This document shows, one piece after another, positions 9,070 to 19,991 of a stretch of 64,000 nucleotides of DNA. The notes below the pieces were generated by a model. That model saw only the letters and a program-made list of their open reading frames with translations, was not told the origin of the DNA and searched no databases. A program made the position numbers and the translations under genes. Every line of letters starts with the position of its first letter. The first letter of the stretch is position 1. The stretch comes from OFTM382 sp964352615 (lineage in GTDB: Bacteria > Planctomycetota > Phycisphaerae > Phycisphaerales > UBA1924). The stretch is from assembly GCA_964352615.1 (NCBI GenBank), contig CAYGSG010000006.1:3739-67738 (forward strand), given 5' to 3'.

Positions 9070-9645
9070 TCAGGCCGTGCCAATCAGCCGTTCGATGGCT
9101 TCAGCTGGGGTCGAGACGAACACCGGCACACCCCCACCATGGGCTGGAACGAACTGCTCGTTAACCGCACGTTCGTACCACGCGGCGAGCCCGTCAAACA
9201 CGCCCTGCGTGTTTACGACCAACACCGGCTTGTCGATCAGCTTGAGCTGGTTCCAAGTGACCACTTCGAACATTTCATCGAGCGTACCAATCCCGCCCGG
9301 CAGGGTGACAAACGCATCGGACTCAGCGATGAGTACGTCTTTCCGCTCGGACATGGTGCCGACAAACCGCATGTCGCTCACGCCCGGGTGCGCGTTCTCA
9401 AAGCCAGCAAGAAAGGTCGGTATTACGCCGGTGACCGAGCCGCCCCCTGCGAGGCAGGCATCAGCAACCGAGCCCATCATGCCGGGCTTGCCGTTCTTGC
9501 TCAGCCCCCCACCGCCGTACACCAGCCGCAGCCTTCGCTCAGCGAGCAGCCCGCCCAACTGGGTGGCTGCTTCGATGTACTCCGGCCGAGTCCCCCCGCC
9601 CGAACCGCAGAACACACCCACCGAGCTGATCTTGCGTTCGCTCAC
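9070..9645 (-). CDS. LOG family nucleotide phosphoribohydrolase (TIGR00730 type)
   Basis: The family hydrolyses cytokinin riboside 5'-monophosphates or AMP-like nucleotides to free the base. The 191 residues form one Rossmann-type domain, with VFCGSGGGTRPEY near the start, LVYGGGGLSKNGKPGMMG in the middle and the diagnostic LPGGIGTLDE around residue 115. The start ATG overlaps the stop of prpD (ATGA), so it is translated with it. The physiological substrate is not deducible, and the link with propionate metabolism is unexplained. Confidence 0.9.
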   Translation of the reverse strand: MSERKISSVGVFCGSGGGTRPEYIEAATQLGGLLAERRLRLVYGGGGLSKNGKPGMMGSVADACLAGGGSVTGVIPTFLAGFENAHPGVSDMRFVGTMSERKDVLIAESDAFVTLPGGIGTLDEMFEVVTWNQLKLIDKPVLVVNTQGVFDGLAAWYERAVNEQFVPAHGGGVPVFVSTPAEAIERLIGTA

Positions 9646-11267
9646 TCGAACGACTCATCCTGCGAAAGCTCGAACGCGTTGATGGAAGCGATGTCCGCAG
9701 CGCTCTTGGCCGCGAGGTTGCGGTACCGCGTGATGACCGTCTCAGGCTGATCGCTGACAAGCGTGCCCAGCAAGCGGAACTTGGTGTCAAGCAGGCTTTC
9801 GAGGTTGTGCGTTGTGTTGCGAGCATGACCCGCGGGGTACATGACCATGCCCGAGTCGTACGTCGTCTTGTCGGGCGCTTCGATCGACATGCTGGTCGGG
9901 ATGCCGTCTGGGTAGCGCCGGTCGTACTCGTTCCCGCCGTGCTCGAACTCGATCTTGCCCATCAGCTTGCGCGTGATCGTGTTGTTTATCGCAGCGCCCG
10001 AGTAATCGTGCGGCATGAGCATCAGATGATCCCACGAAACATCCTTGCCTGCCGATCGGCTTTCCAGCGCCTTGCGGAGCATCGTGCCGACGATGTAGAC
10101 CATCGAGTGGTCGGCGGACTGCCGAGTCTTGGGATCGCGCTTGGCTGGGTCACCGATGATGCCGAACGCGGGCTCGTAGGCCTTGATGCGGATGGTCTTG
10201 ATGCCCTCGCCGCTCGCGTCATCGAGCAGGCCCGGCGCCTTGCCCAGCAGATCAAGCAAGGCTTGCAACGCGCCCGCCGACTGGTGCTCGTACAGCCCGA
10301 TCTTGAAGTGCATGCCCATGATCGAGAAGTCATCGCCGCCGGTCGCGAGCGAAAGATCAAACGGCGACGCGTCCTCGTGCTTGGTATTGGCGTGCTCATG
10401 GTGACCGATTCGGCTGAACAACTGCCCCGGCCCCTCGAACGCCCTGAAGATCGCCTCGGGGTTGCGGAAGATATCGCGTGGTCCCATGAACCCCTGCATC
10501 GAACGCTTGACCGACAGCACCGCGGCCTCGGTCGAGATGGCCGCGGACGAACCCTTGGAATCGCTGAGCTGCTTGCCAGCGCGGATCGCACGCCACGGCA
10601 CGTAGTGCGCCACGCTCATGCCGATCGCGGACTCGATCTGCTCGGCGGTCGCGCCCATCATCGCGCCGAACACAGCGGCCGAACCGATCGCCCCGTGTAC
10701 CACGTGGTCCAACTTGTAGCTCTTGAGGCTGAAGACCTCGGCAAGCCGGCCCCGAATCTCATCAAGGCAGACCATCGCGCGAAGGGCAGCCGCTCCATCG
10801 AGCCCTGCCATCTGAGCCGCAGCCAGACACACGGGGTAGAAGTCGTTGTGCCCGAATTCGCCGGCGGTTCGCTTTCTTTCGGGGTCGTAGCCGAAGTTCG
10901 TGCCGTTGGAGTCCCATTCACGCACCGCAGCCGCGTTGGCGACGATCGCTTTCTCAGGGTGGACCGGCAGCGACGATCCGAACACCGTGGCCCCGTTGTG
11001 CTTGGCCGCAGCGGGCTTCCATGCCGAGTCCGTCACCGGGTACGTGAGCGCCTCGTTGCGGAGAATTGTCGGGGCGTTCGTGCCCAAGGCCAACGCCGAC
11101 AGCCCGCACAGCACCGAGTCGGTCCAGAACAGATCGGCACGGGCAAGCACCTTCTCGGAAGGCTGGCCCACCGTGCCCGAGGCATCGCCCCGGACGAAGT
11201 CAATCGCGTAGCGGGCGATCCCGAGGGCCTGGTTGGTATCGCGGGCGAGTTCTGCAAACTGGCTCAT
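9642..11267 (-). CDS. prpD: MmgE/PrpD family protein, probable 2-methylcitrate dehydratase
   Basis: PrpD dehydrates 2-methylcitrate to 2-methylaconitate in the methylcitrate cycle, which oxidises propionyl-CoA. The 541-residue chain is longer than E. coli PrpD (about 480). Family features visible are the helical N-terminal half with FVRGDASGTVGQPSEKV, the region DHVVHGAIGSAAVFGAMMG and the C-terminal part with SMVYIVGTMLRKAL. The LOG gene follows with a 4-base overlap. prpB-like (29574-30482) and citrate/methylcitrate synthase (34178-35320) genes occur elsewhere in the window, supporting this role. A related iron-sulfur-free dehydratase of the MmgE family is the alternative. Confidence 0.85.
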   Translation of the reverse strand: MSQFAELARDTNQALGIARYAIDFVRGDASGTVGQPSEKVLARADLFWTDSVLCGLSALALGTNAPTILRNEALTYPVTDSAWKPAAAKHNGATVFGSSLPVHPEKAIVANAAAVREWDSNGTNFGYDPERKRTAGEFGHNDFYPVCLAAAQMAGLDGAAALRAMVCLDEIRGRLAEVFSLKSYKLDHVVHGAIGSAAVFGAMMGATAEQIESAIGMSVAHYVPWRAIRAGKQLSDSKGSSAAISTEAAVLSVKRSMQGFMGPRDIFRNPEAIFRAFEGPGQLFSRIGHHEHANTKHEDASPFDLSLATGGDDFSIMGMHFKIGLYEHQSAGALQALLDLLGKAPGLLDDASGEGIKTIRIKAYEPAFGIIGDPAKRDPKTRQSADHSMVYIVGTMLRKALESRSAGKDVSWDHLMLMPHDYSGAAINNTITRKLMGKIEFEHGGNEYDRRYPDGIPTSMSIEAPDKTTYDSGMVMYPAGHARNTTHNLESLLDTKFRLLGTLVSDQPETVITRYRNLAAKSAADIASINAFELSQDESFE

Positions 11268-11415
11268 GTCGGCTCTTCCCTGGTCGGTTCGATGGTCTTC
11301 TCTACGGTCGGCCCGGCCAAGCCGGGGGCGATGCTATGGCCCGCGCCAGCAGGTTTCCGATGTGCAAAGCCGCCGGAATCGTCAGAAACCGGCTCCAAGA
11401 GCGTACAGTGGGCTC

Positions 11416-12018
11416 ATGGCAGGTATCCCATCGCAAACGGATCGCGCGATCTCGCTCGCTCGCTCGCTCGAAGACGCCCGGCGATGCCTCGATCTGTTCT
11501 GTGCCAAGCCCGAAACGCTCAGCAACCTCGAAAGCACGGCGTGCCAGTTGGCCGATCGCATCAGCGCGGGCGGCAGGCTGCTCGTCTGCGGCAATGGGGG
11601 CTCGATGGCCCAGGCCATGCACCTCGCTGAGGAACTCTCGGGAAGGTACCGCAGCGACCGTCGGCCGCTGCCCGCCATCGCCTGCACCGATCCCGGGCAC
11701 ATCACCTGCACAGCCAACGACTACGGCTTCGATGCGGTGTTCGAGCGGTGGGTCCACGCGCTCGGCGCTTCGGGCGATGCGCTCGTCTGTCTATCAACCA
11801 GCGGCAACTCAGCCAATCTGATCCGTGCCGCAGAAGCGGCGACGCAGACAGGCATGCTCGTCGTGGGTCTGCTCGGCAAGGGCGGGGGCAAGCTGGCCGC
11901 CCTTTGCGACCACAGCTTTGATGCGCCCGGTGATACCGCCGACCGCGTGCAAGAGGTCCACACGGTCATCATGCACGCCCTCATCGAAGGCATCGAACAG
12001 CGACTCGGGCTCGCCTGA
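11416..12018 (+). CDS. gmhA: SIS-domain phosphoheptose isomerase-like protein
   Basis: The GmhA family converts sedoheptulose 7-phosphate to D-glycero-D-manno-heptose 7-phosphate for surface heptose. I start at the ATG at 11416, giving 200 residues, close to the usual length; the frame is open further upstream but the extra part looks non-coding. Visible are LLVCGNGGSMAQAMHLAEE (phosphosugar site; GmhA normally has GNGGSAxDAxH), LVCLSTSGNSANLI and the HTVIMHALIEGIE C-terminal helix with a conserved histidine. Some SIS proteins of this shape are DnaA-binding (DiaA), so gmhA is likely but not certain. The next gene converges 22 bases away. Confidence 0.82.
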   Translation: MAGIPSQTDRAISLARSLEDARRCLDLFCAKPETLSNLESTACQLADRISAGGRLLVCGNGGSMAQAMHLAEELSGRYRSDRRPLPAIACTDPGHITCTANDYGFDAVFERWVHALGASGDALVCLSTSGNSANLIRAAEAATQTGMLVVGLLGKGGGKLAALCDHSFDAPGDTADRVQEVHTVIMHALIEGIEQRLGLA

Positions 12019-12040
12019 ACCCGTCACGCAGCAAGCAGCG

Positions 12041-12784
12041 TCAGTCGCTGAGCAGAAAGAGCGTCTGCCCGTTGTCAGCGTCGCGGTCTCCCGCGGCGCA
12101 CGCCGCGATGACCGACGCGACCTCTTCGGCGCTGAGGCACGTTGCTTCCGGGACAGCTTGTTCATCAAACATCGATCGCAGCATCGGCGTTTCGACAGCC
12201 CCCGGCGCGACCGCAAAGCCCTTGATGCCGTGCTCAGCGCCCTCGGTCGCGATCGACTGAGCCATCACGTTGGTCGCGGCCTTGGCCGCCGCGTACCCAA
12301 AAAAGCCCGGGTAAGGGTCTTTCGTGCCATAGGTCGACACGTTGACGATCCGCCCTGCCCCTTGGGCCACCATCGCGGGCCACACACGGGCGATCAGCTT
12401 CGCTGGCCCAAGAGCGTTGACGGCGTACAGGTAGTCGAGCACGCGGTCCGAGTGCTTATCGATCGGGTGCAAGGTCGCCCTGCCAGCGTTGTTGACCAGC
12501 ACGTCGATCCGCCCGAATCGCTCCAGCGTCGAGGCGACCAACCGATCAAGGTGCTCGGGCTTGGCCACATCCGTGATCAATTTTACAGCGGTCTGGCCCT
12601 TGGCCTTGATCGTGTCGGCAAGTTCGCTCAGCGGCTTATCCGTCCTGGCCGCCAAGACGACCGCGAAACCGCGATCGGCCAGCTGCAGGGCCGTCGCCCT
12701 ACCGATGCCGCTGCCAGCTCCGGTCACGATCGCGACCGGCTGCGATGCCCCGACTTGGTTTGTTTCCTGATTTGCGTGGGTCAT
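12041..12784 (-). CDS. Short-chain dehydrogenase/reductase
   Basis: An NAD(P)-dependent oxidoreductase of 247 residues, started at the ATG at 12784, where SDR homology begins. The nucleotide-binding TGAGSGIGRA, the structural NNAG in VLVNNAGRA and the catalytic Y-x3-K in GYAAAKAAT are present. The catalytic serine falls in NVSTYGTKDP. The end TLFLLSD differs from the common SDR C-terminus. The substrate is unknown. It converges with the SIS gene and diverges from pyk. Confidence 0.88.
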   Translation of the reverse strand: MTHANQETNQVGASQPVAIVTGAGSGIGRATALQLADRGFAVVLAARTDKPLSELADTIKAKGQTAVKLITDVAKPEHLDRLVASTLERFGRIDVLVNNAGRATLHPIDKHSDRVLDYLYAVNALGPAKLIARVWPAMVAQGAGRIVNVSTYGTKDPYPGFFGYAAAKAATNVMAQSIATEGAEHGIKGFAVAPGAVETPMLRSMFDEQAVPEATCLSAEEVASVIAACAAGDRDADNGQTLFLLSD

Positions 12785-12930
12785 GGCGGACGATAGCCAC
12801 GCTCTCTGGCGACCAATCGCCAGCAAGCAGCCTCGGATACACCGCTGACGGTACACTGCACCCGCTTTCGCGGTCATAGCAGAACCGAGACCTCGGTCGA
12901 GCCGATAGCCACTTCGAAGGGGACCACCTG

Positions 12931-14525
<1,595 letters not shown>

Positions 14526-14529
<4 letters not shown>

Positions 14530-15833
14530 CCGCTCCGAGCGCCCACGAGACCTGCGTGGTGCTGGCCATCGGTGACGAACTCATTCTTGGCCAAACCACC
14601 GATACCAACTCCGCATGGATATCCAGCGTGCTTGCTGACCACGGCGTGCGCACGCTCCGCCATGTAACGGTCGATGATGACGTACATCGGCTCGCTTCGG
14701 CCATCAACGAAGCCGTCCAAGACGCCGACCTGGTGGTACTGACCGGGGGTCTCGGCCCAACCAAAGACGACCTCACGCGCGAAGCTCTATGCAAGACGAC
14801 CGGCGACACGCTCATCGAAGACGCAGCAGCCCTCGCGGAACTGATCGAGTGGTACGCCAGCCGACCCATGCCCAGCACCAACCGCGTGCAGGCCATGCGC
14901 CCCAGCCGGGCCAGGTGCATCCCCAATCGATTCGGCACGGCACCGGGACTCGCGCTCACGCATGCGGGCACCGATGTATTCGCGTTCCCGGGTCCCCCAT
15001 CGGAACTCAAGCCGATGTTCGAACAGCATCTGCTGCCTGCGCTTCGTCCCACTCGGATCGTGCGCACGAGCGTGCTCCACACCGTTGGGCTGGGCGAGTC
15101 CAATATCGCTGGGTTGCTTGGCGAACTGATGGACCGCGACCGCAACCCGACCGTCGGTACGACGGCATCGGGCGGAATCGTCTCTGTGCGGATTCGAGCC
15201 GAGTCCGCAGAGCCACAACGGGTTGCGGCTGATCTAGTGCGCACAGAACACGCGGTCATCGACGCCCTTGGCCCGCTGATCATCAGGCCACCGAATACGC
15301 CCGATGCAGCGAACGAACGAGGTATTCACGCTCTTGTTCGTGAGCTGATCGCGATGCTCAGCGATCGCGGGCAGACGCTCTCCGTGTGTGAGTCGTGCAC
15401 CGCGGGGCTGCTCGCAGCGACCATCGCTGATGTGCCCGGCTCGTCAGCGGCGCTCGTTGGCGGGATGGTGACCTACACCAACGAGTTGAAGATCAAGCTC
15501 GCAGGAGTTGATCCCGAGTCCCTCGCCGAGCACGGAGCCGTCAGCGCGCAGACGGCTCGCGCGATGGCACGGGGTACTCGCAAGCGGACATCCGCCGATC
15601 ACACGTTGTCGGTCACGGGCATCGCAGGGCCGGGTGGCGGGAGCGAGCACAAACCAGTCGGGACCGTCTGGATCGCGCTCGATTCGGCTGACCACGATCA
15701 GCCTGATGCGAGGTGCTTCCGGTTCAAGCAGGACCGCCGAACGGTCCGGGAGCGTTCGGTCGTTGCGGCGCTGGCGATGCTCCGCCAGCGGCTCAAGGGG
15801 CTCGAAGGCTCGCTGCTGGGCGAGATAAGTTAG
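14526..15833 (+). CDS. cinA: CinA family protein, probable nicotinamide-nucleotide amidohydrolase
   Basis: CinA hydrolyses damaged pyridine nucleotides (NMN to nicotinate mononucleotide; ADP-ribose in some members). The N-terminal MoCF-like domain shows LAIGDELILGQTTDTNS and LTGGLGPTKDDLTREAL. The C-terminal PncC-type deamidase domain shows SVCESCTAGLLAATIADV and VTGIAGPGGGSEHKPVGTV. The 435 residues cover both domains, as in full-length CinA. Cotranslation with pyruvate kinase (4-base overlap) is a plausible metabolic coupling, but that is inference. Confidence 0.93.
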
Positions 15834-15838
15834 CCGGG

Positions 15839-16657
15839 TCAGACGAGAATCGTTGACTCGATCACGCTGACGGCGTCGCCGGTCATGCGCACACGCTGGC
15901 CCCCGTCGATGATCTCGCACAGCATCTCGCCGCCTCGCTTGGAGACCTGATGTGCCGACAGCTTGTTGCGGCCAAGTCGGGCTGCCCAGAACGGCGCGAG
16001 CAGGCAGTGCGCCGAGCCTGTGACGGGATCCTCGTTGACTCCACGACTTGGTGCGAAGAACCGGCTGACAAAGTCGTGCGAAGCGCCCGGCGCGGTGCAG
16101 ATCACGCCGTGGGTGTTGGTGAGTTCTTCGATCGCAGCCAGGCGCGCGAAGTCCGGCCGCATCTCGTGGATGTCACGTTTGGCCTCGAACACCGCGAGCA
16201 GCTTCTTGCCGCGGTACAACTCAGCGGGCCTGCGGCCAAGGGCTTCCACGATCGCCGCTGGCACTTCGACTGGTTCGACCGCCATCGCGGGCAGGCTCAT
16301 CGCGTATCGGCCCGGCGAGTCTTCCAGGCGTTCGACCGTGAGCACGCCCGAGCGTGTAGCGAAACGTACCGAGGGCTCAGTTCGGCCAAGGTGCCGATAG
16401 AGCACGTGCGCCGTCGCCAGCGTGGCGTGCCCGCACAGGTCCATCTCGACCGTGGGCGTGAACCATCGCAGGTCGTAGTCGCTCTCTCCGCTCTTGGAAG
16501 GCATAAAGAAAGCCGTCTCCGAGAGGTTGTTCTCGGCGGCTAGCGCGAGCATCTTTTCATCGGAGAGCCAGCCCGTAAGCGGCACGACCGCTGCGGGGTT
16601 GCCAGCGAACGGACGGGACGTAAACGCATCGACCTGGTATTGGCGGAGCATGCTCAT
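15839..16657 (-). CDS. PhzF family isomerase-like protein
   Basis: PhzF proteins are diaminopimelate-epimerase-fold isomerases; only some make phenazines. The 272 residues show the N-terminal VDAFTSRPFAGNPAAVVPL, the catalytic glutamate in NNLSETAFFMP, DLCGHATLATAHVL, and in the second half EDPVTGSAHCLLAPFWA. No phenazine gene is near, so a small-molecule isomerase role is more likely. The gene follows the PH-domain gene by 36 bases, in which a 5-bp hairpin (CCGCA/TGCGG, 16676-16689) sits. Confidence 0.9.
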   Translation of the reverse strand: MSMLRQYQVDAFTSRPFAGNPAAVVPLTGWLSDEKMLALAAENNLSETAFFMPSKSGESDYDLRWFTPTVEMDLCGHATLATAHVLYRHLGRTEPSVRFATRSGVLTVERLEDSPGRYAMSLPAMAVEPVEVPAAIVEALGRRPAELYRGKKLLAVFEAKRDIHEMRPDFARLAAIEELTNTHGVICTAPGASHDFVSRFFAPSRGVNEDPVTGSAHCLLAPFWAARLGRNKLSAHQVSKRGGEMLCEIIDGGQRVRMTGDAVSVIESTILV

Positions 16658-16693
16658 GGCATGAGTTTACGCGGCCCGCAAGCCTGCGGATGG

Positions 16694-17248
16694 CTACTCA
16701 CCGGGCAGCTTGCGTTCGATCTTCCGCAAGAGGCTTACCGCCTCGCGGAGCAGCTCGGCTTCCTCCCCTGCGGGTCGGAGGGCTTGCTGTGGCTGCCCGG
16801 CGGATGGGGCATGCTCGCCGTCGGCCCGCCGATCGCGCTGGGCGAGCACCGCCTCGCGGAAGCCCCGTGTGTCCACGATGCCGATCATGTTTACCAGCGA
16901 CCCGCCCGGGGTGGATGACTGGCCCGCGGTCTCGACCCGGAACCCCTCGATACCGAGGAATCGCATCACCGGTCCTTGGTAGAGCTGCAGGTCCGTGATC
17001 TTCTCAAGCGGAATGGTGCTCTCGATCTTACTGAAGATGCCCTTGCGGATCTCCAGGGTGCGTGTGGTCAGCGTGCAGCCGACGTTGTCGAGCCATTTCT
17101 GAATCAGCGCAAACCCGAACGGGATAACGATGAGCAGCAGCGGGATGCCCACTACCGTCACAACGCACAACAGAATTGTGCTGATCATGTAGTAGGTCTT
17201 GACCTTGGGATCGAAGCTGGCTTCGCGCAGGACTTTGGGATCGCTCAT
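16694..17248 (-). CDS. Bacterial PH-domain (YdbS/DUF304-like) membrane protein
   Basis: A 184-residue protein with two adjacent hydrophobic segments (about residues 18-52, YYMISTILLCVVTVVGIPLL onward) and then a bacterial pleckstrin-like domain: CTLTTRTLEIRKGIFSK, TIPLEKITDLQLYQGPVMRF and LGIEGFRVETAG. The C-terminal third is charged, with an alpha-helical LLREAVSLLRKIERKL end. These proteins sit in the membrane with the PH domain in the cytoplasm; their function is poorly known. It precedes phzF on the same strand. Confidence 0.85.
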   Translation of the reverse strand: MSDPKVLREASFDPKVKTYYMISTILLCVVTVVGIPLLLIVIPFGFALIQKWLDNVGCTLTTRTLEIRKGIFSKIESTIPLEKITDLQLYQGPVMRFLGIEGFRVETAGQSSTPGGSLVNMIGIVDTRGFREAVLAQRDRRADGEHAPSAGQPQQALRPAGEEAELLREAVSLLRKIERKLPGE

Positions 17249-17279
17249 GGCCGCAGTCTAGCGAGAACTCTGGCAGGGT

Positions 17280-18563
17280 ATGCTGGCTCCCATGAAACCA
17301 CGTTTCTCACTGCTCGCAATCATCGGGCCGGGACTGCTGGTGGCGGCCACGGGTGTCGGAGCGGGCGATCTGGCCACCGCCGGCTTCGCGGGCTCGCGGC
17401 TGGGCCTTGGCGTGGCCTGGGCGGTGCTGGTGGGCGCGGCGATGAAATTCGTCATTACCGAGGGATTGGCCCGCTGGCAGATAGCCACAGGCACCACGCT
17501 GCTTGAGGGTGTCGCGACGCGCATCGGCAGACCGGCTATGGCTGTTTTTCTCGCGTACTTCTTGCTCTGGTCGTTCTTCGTCGGCGGCTCGCTCATCAAG
17601 GCGTGCAGCGTGACGTTCCGTGCGCTCTTCTCAAGCATCGAATTTGGTGTCGTGGGCGGCGTACTCATTGGGCTGGCCCACTCGCTGCTCGGGCTGGTGC
17701 TCGTGTTGGTCGGCGGGTTCAAGCTGTTCAGCCGGGTCATGGCCGTCGCTATCGGGCTCATGGTCGTTTCGGTTGTCATCGCCGCGATCGCCACGGGGCC
17801 AGACATGGGCCAGTTGGCGCGTGGGCTGGTGGTGCCTTCCATTCCAGAACCAAGATCAGAGAGCACGGCCAGTCCTACCACATGGGTCATCGCACTCATC
17901 GGAGGTGTCGGAGGAACGGTTACCGTGCTCTGCTACGGCTACTGGCTCCGTGAAACAAAGCGTGACACCAGGGAGCACATGCTCTCTGCGCGCATAGACC
18001 TTGCGGTTGGCTACGCGGTCACGGCGTTGTTCGGTGTTTCGATGATCGTCATCGCGAGCGGCGTAGGACCGGTCGACGGCAAGGGCACGGGCCTGCTCGC
18101 TCAACTCGCGATGCAACTGTCAACATCGCTCGGCACGTGGGCGGGCACGCTGTTTCTCGTCGGAGCGTGGGCCGCCATTTTCAGCAGTCTGCTGGGTGTG
18201 TGGCAGTCGGTCCCATACCTGTTCGCCGACACGCTCGGCTTGCTCCGCCGAGCGCCCCGCACCAGTCGGCCGCTTACCCAAACTCGGTCATACAAGGCGT
18301 ACCTCGTGGCCATCGCAACGCTGCCGATGCTCGGCATGGCGTTCAGCTTCGAACAGGTCCAACTGCTTTACACCGTGTGCGGCGCGATGTTCGTGCCCAT
18401 GCTCGCTGCGGCTCTGCTCTACCTCAACAGCAGGCGTTCGCACATGGGCACCAACCGGACCGGCTGGCTAGGGACCGTGGCCATTCTCTGCACGCTCGCG
18501 TTCTTTGCTTGGGTCGGCTTCAACGCGGTAGCTTCCACGCTGCCCCGCATTCTGGGCAGATGA
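17280..18563 (+). CDS. Nramp-family transporter lacking the canonical metal motifs
   Basis: An integral membrane protein of 427 residues (423 if the ATG at 17292 is used) with about 11 hydrophobic segments and the Nramp opening GPGLLVAATGVGAGD. In classical Nramp transporters helix 1 carries DPGN; here the aligned residues are GAGD. In helix 6 the MPH motif is also missing (ALIGGVGGTVTVLCYGYW). The protein is therefore Nramp-like in fold but its substrate may not be Mn or Fe. The last 44 bases overlap the convergent zinc-ribbon gene. Confidence 0.85.
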   Translation: MLAPMKPRFSLLAIIGPGLLVAATGVGAGDLATAGFAGSRLGLGVAWAVLVGAAMKFVITEGLARWQIATGTTLLEGVATRIGRPAMAVFLAYFLLWSFFVGGSLIKACSVTFRALFSSIEFGVVGGVLIGLAHSLLGLVLVLVGGFKLFSRVMAVAIGLMVVSVVIAAIATGPDMGQLARGLVVPSIPEPRSESTASPTTWVIALIGGVGGTVTVLCYGYWLRETKRDTREHMLSARIDLAVGYAVTALFGVSMIVIASGVGPVDGKGTGLLAQLAMQLSTSLGTWAGTLFLVGAWAAIFSSLLGVWQSVPYLFADTLGLLRRAPRTSRPLTQTRSYKAYLVAIATLPMLGMAFSFEQVQLLYTVCGAMFVPMLAAALLYLNSRRSHMGTNRTGWLGTVAILCTLAFFAWVGFNAVASTLPRILGR

Positions 18564-18894
18564 CACAGCCGTCGTCTTCAGCCGGCAACCCGAGCAAGCT
18601 TTGCCTACACGACTTGCACTCGAAACCCGTAAGCGGAGCCCGCACGATGTTGTGCACAATGCCAACTGCGGTTGCGCCAACCACGTACACGCTCACTAGA
18701 GCACCAGCAACAACAAATATCTCAACCACCGTGCCGGACGTGTAGAACGAGACGATGACCGCCCCGATCAACACGTGTGCTGCTAGGACCACGCAGGAAC
18801 AGAGCAACTCGTTCCAACGGCGTATTGGCTGACCCCGGTCGTCATTGTCCGGGTTCTCCGCGAGCACACGTGCGACACGCTGGTCTCGGTTCAT
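18520..18894 (-). CDS. Membrane protein with C-terminal zinc ribbon
   Basis: A 124-residue protein with two hydrophobic segments (about 28-52 and 56-80, VLIGAVIVSFYTSGTVVEIF and following) and a C-terminal ribbon with cysteine pairs FECKSC and CVICPECG, able to hold one zinc. It ends 44 bases inside the end of the convergent transporter gene and starts two bases from the thiG stop, so it is the first gene before thiG's end on this strand, not part of the thiamine pathway by sequence. Two other proteins in the window (31125-32183, 43167-43544) have a similar plan. Confidence 0.7.
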   Translation of the reverse strand: MNRDQRVARVLAENPDNDDRGQPIRRWNELLCSCVVLAAHVLIGAVIVSFYTSGTVVEIFVVAGALVSVYVVGATAVGIVHNIVRAPLTGFECKSCRQSLLGLPAEDDGCVICPECGAAWKLPR

Positions 18895-18895
18895 G

Positions 18896-19753
18896 CTACT
18901 CCCCCGGGATGTAGCTGATCGCGCCCTCCATCGGGCTGCTGGCCGTCGCGTAGAGCTTCTTGTCGATTCGCCCCGCGAGGTAGCTCTGCCTACCCGCCTC
19001 GGTGGCCTTGCGCATCGCGTGGGCCATCATGACCGGGTCCTTGGCGTGAGCGATCGCTGTGTTGAGCAGCACGCCGTCGGCGCCGAGTTCCATCGCGATG
19101 CTCACATCGCTCGCCGAGCCCACGCCCGCATCGACGATGACCGGGTAGCCGGGATCTCCAGCCTTGAGCAGTTCCAAGCACAGCACGATGTTGTTGCGGT
19201 TGAGCACACCCTGACCCGAGCCGATCGGGCTGCCCGCCGGCATGACCGCGGCGGCCCCGGCGTCCTTGATCCGTTGGGCGCTGATGGGGTCATCGCTGGT
19301 GTACACCAGCACCTTGAAGCCGTCTGCTGCGAGAGTCTTGGTGGCTTCGATCGTGCCGACGGGGTCGGGCAGCAGCGTCTTCTTGTCGCCGAGCACTTCG
19401 AGTTTCACCCAGTCTTTGCCAGGGTTGTCGATCTGGTCGAGCAGTTCGCGGCCAAGCCTGGCCACCCGAATGGCATCGCCGGCATCAAAGCAGCCGGCGG
19501 TGTTGGGCAGGATCGTGTACCGGCTCGTATCAATGAAGTCGAGCAGGCTCTGGCCCTGGGCGTTGACCAGCCGTTCGCGTCGAACGGCGACGGTCACAAT
19601 CTCGCATCCGCTGGCGTCGAGGGCGTGCTGCATGAGCTCGAAGCTGGCGTACTTGCCGGTGCCGACGAGCAGCCGCGAGCCGAACTCGCTGCCCGCGAGC
19701 TTGAGCGGTTCGAGGCCGGGCTGGGTTTGGATTGATTCTGTGGCTTGGGGCAT
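18896..19753 (-). CDS. thiG: Thiazole synthase
   Basis: Builds the thiazole ring of thiamine from 1-deoxy-D-xylulose 5-phosphate, dehydroglycine and the ThiS thiocarboxylate. I start at the ATG at 19753 (285 residues); the frame is open further but would run through thiS. Recognisable parts are FGSRLLVGTGKYASFELM, LPNTAGCFDAGDAIRVARL, VKLEVLGDKKTLLPDP, AVMPAGSPIGSGQGVLN and VIVDAGVGSASDVSIAMELG with GADGVLLNTAIAHAKDP. The Schiff-base lysine is probably in VKLEVLGD. It lies 37 bases after thiS. Confidence 0.95.
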   Translation of the reverse strand: MPQATESIQTQPGLEPLKLAGSEFGSRLLVGTGKYASFELMQHALDASGCEIVTVAVRRERLVNAQGQSLLDFIDTSRYTILPNTAGCFDAGDAIRVARLGRELLDQIDNPGKDWVKLEVLGDKKTLLPDPVGTIEATKTLAADGFKVLVYTSDDPISAQRIKDAGAAAVMPAGSPIGSGQGVLNRNNIVLCLELLKAGDPGYPVIVDAGVGSASDVSIAMELGADGVLLNTAIAHAKDPVMMAHAMRKATEAGRQSYLAGRIDKKLYATASSPMEGAISYIPGE

Positions 19754-19790
19754 GACCAAGCCTACGCGGGCTCGGCTGGGCCAGCCCCCT

Positions 19791-19991
19791 TCAGCCCCCG
19801 CCCACGAGCGTGACGACTTCCACGATGTCGCCCTCGACGAGCTGGCGGCTCTCGTGCTCCCGCCGGGGCACGACCTCACGGTTGACCTCGGCGGCACAGG
19901 GCCTGCCGGAGACCCCCAATTCGGCCAGCAGCACCGCGATCGTGGCATTGTCGGGTGCGTCGTGGGGCTTGCCATTGAGCAGAATTCGCAT
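19791..19991 (-). CDS. thiS: Sulfur carrier protein ThiS
   Basis: A 66-residue ubiquitin-like carrier that is adenylated and thiocarboxylated at its C-terminal glycine to give sulfur to ThiG. The start ATG is at 19991 and the chain runs MRILLNGKPHDAPDNATI to the required Gly-Gly end, here LVGGG. VNREVVPRREHES is the usual conserved middle. It precedes thiG by 37 bases. No thiF, thiC or thiD is in the window. Confidence 0.93.
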   Translation of the reverse strand: MRILLNGKPHDAPDNATIAVLLAELGVSGRPCAAEVNREVVPRREHESRQLVEGDIVEVVTLVGGG

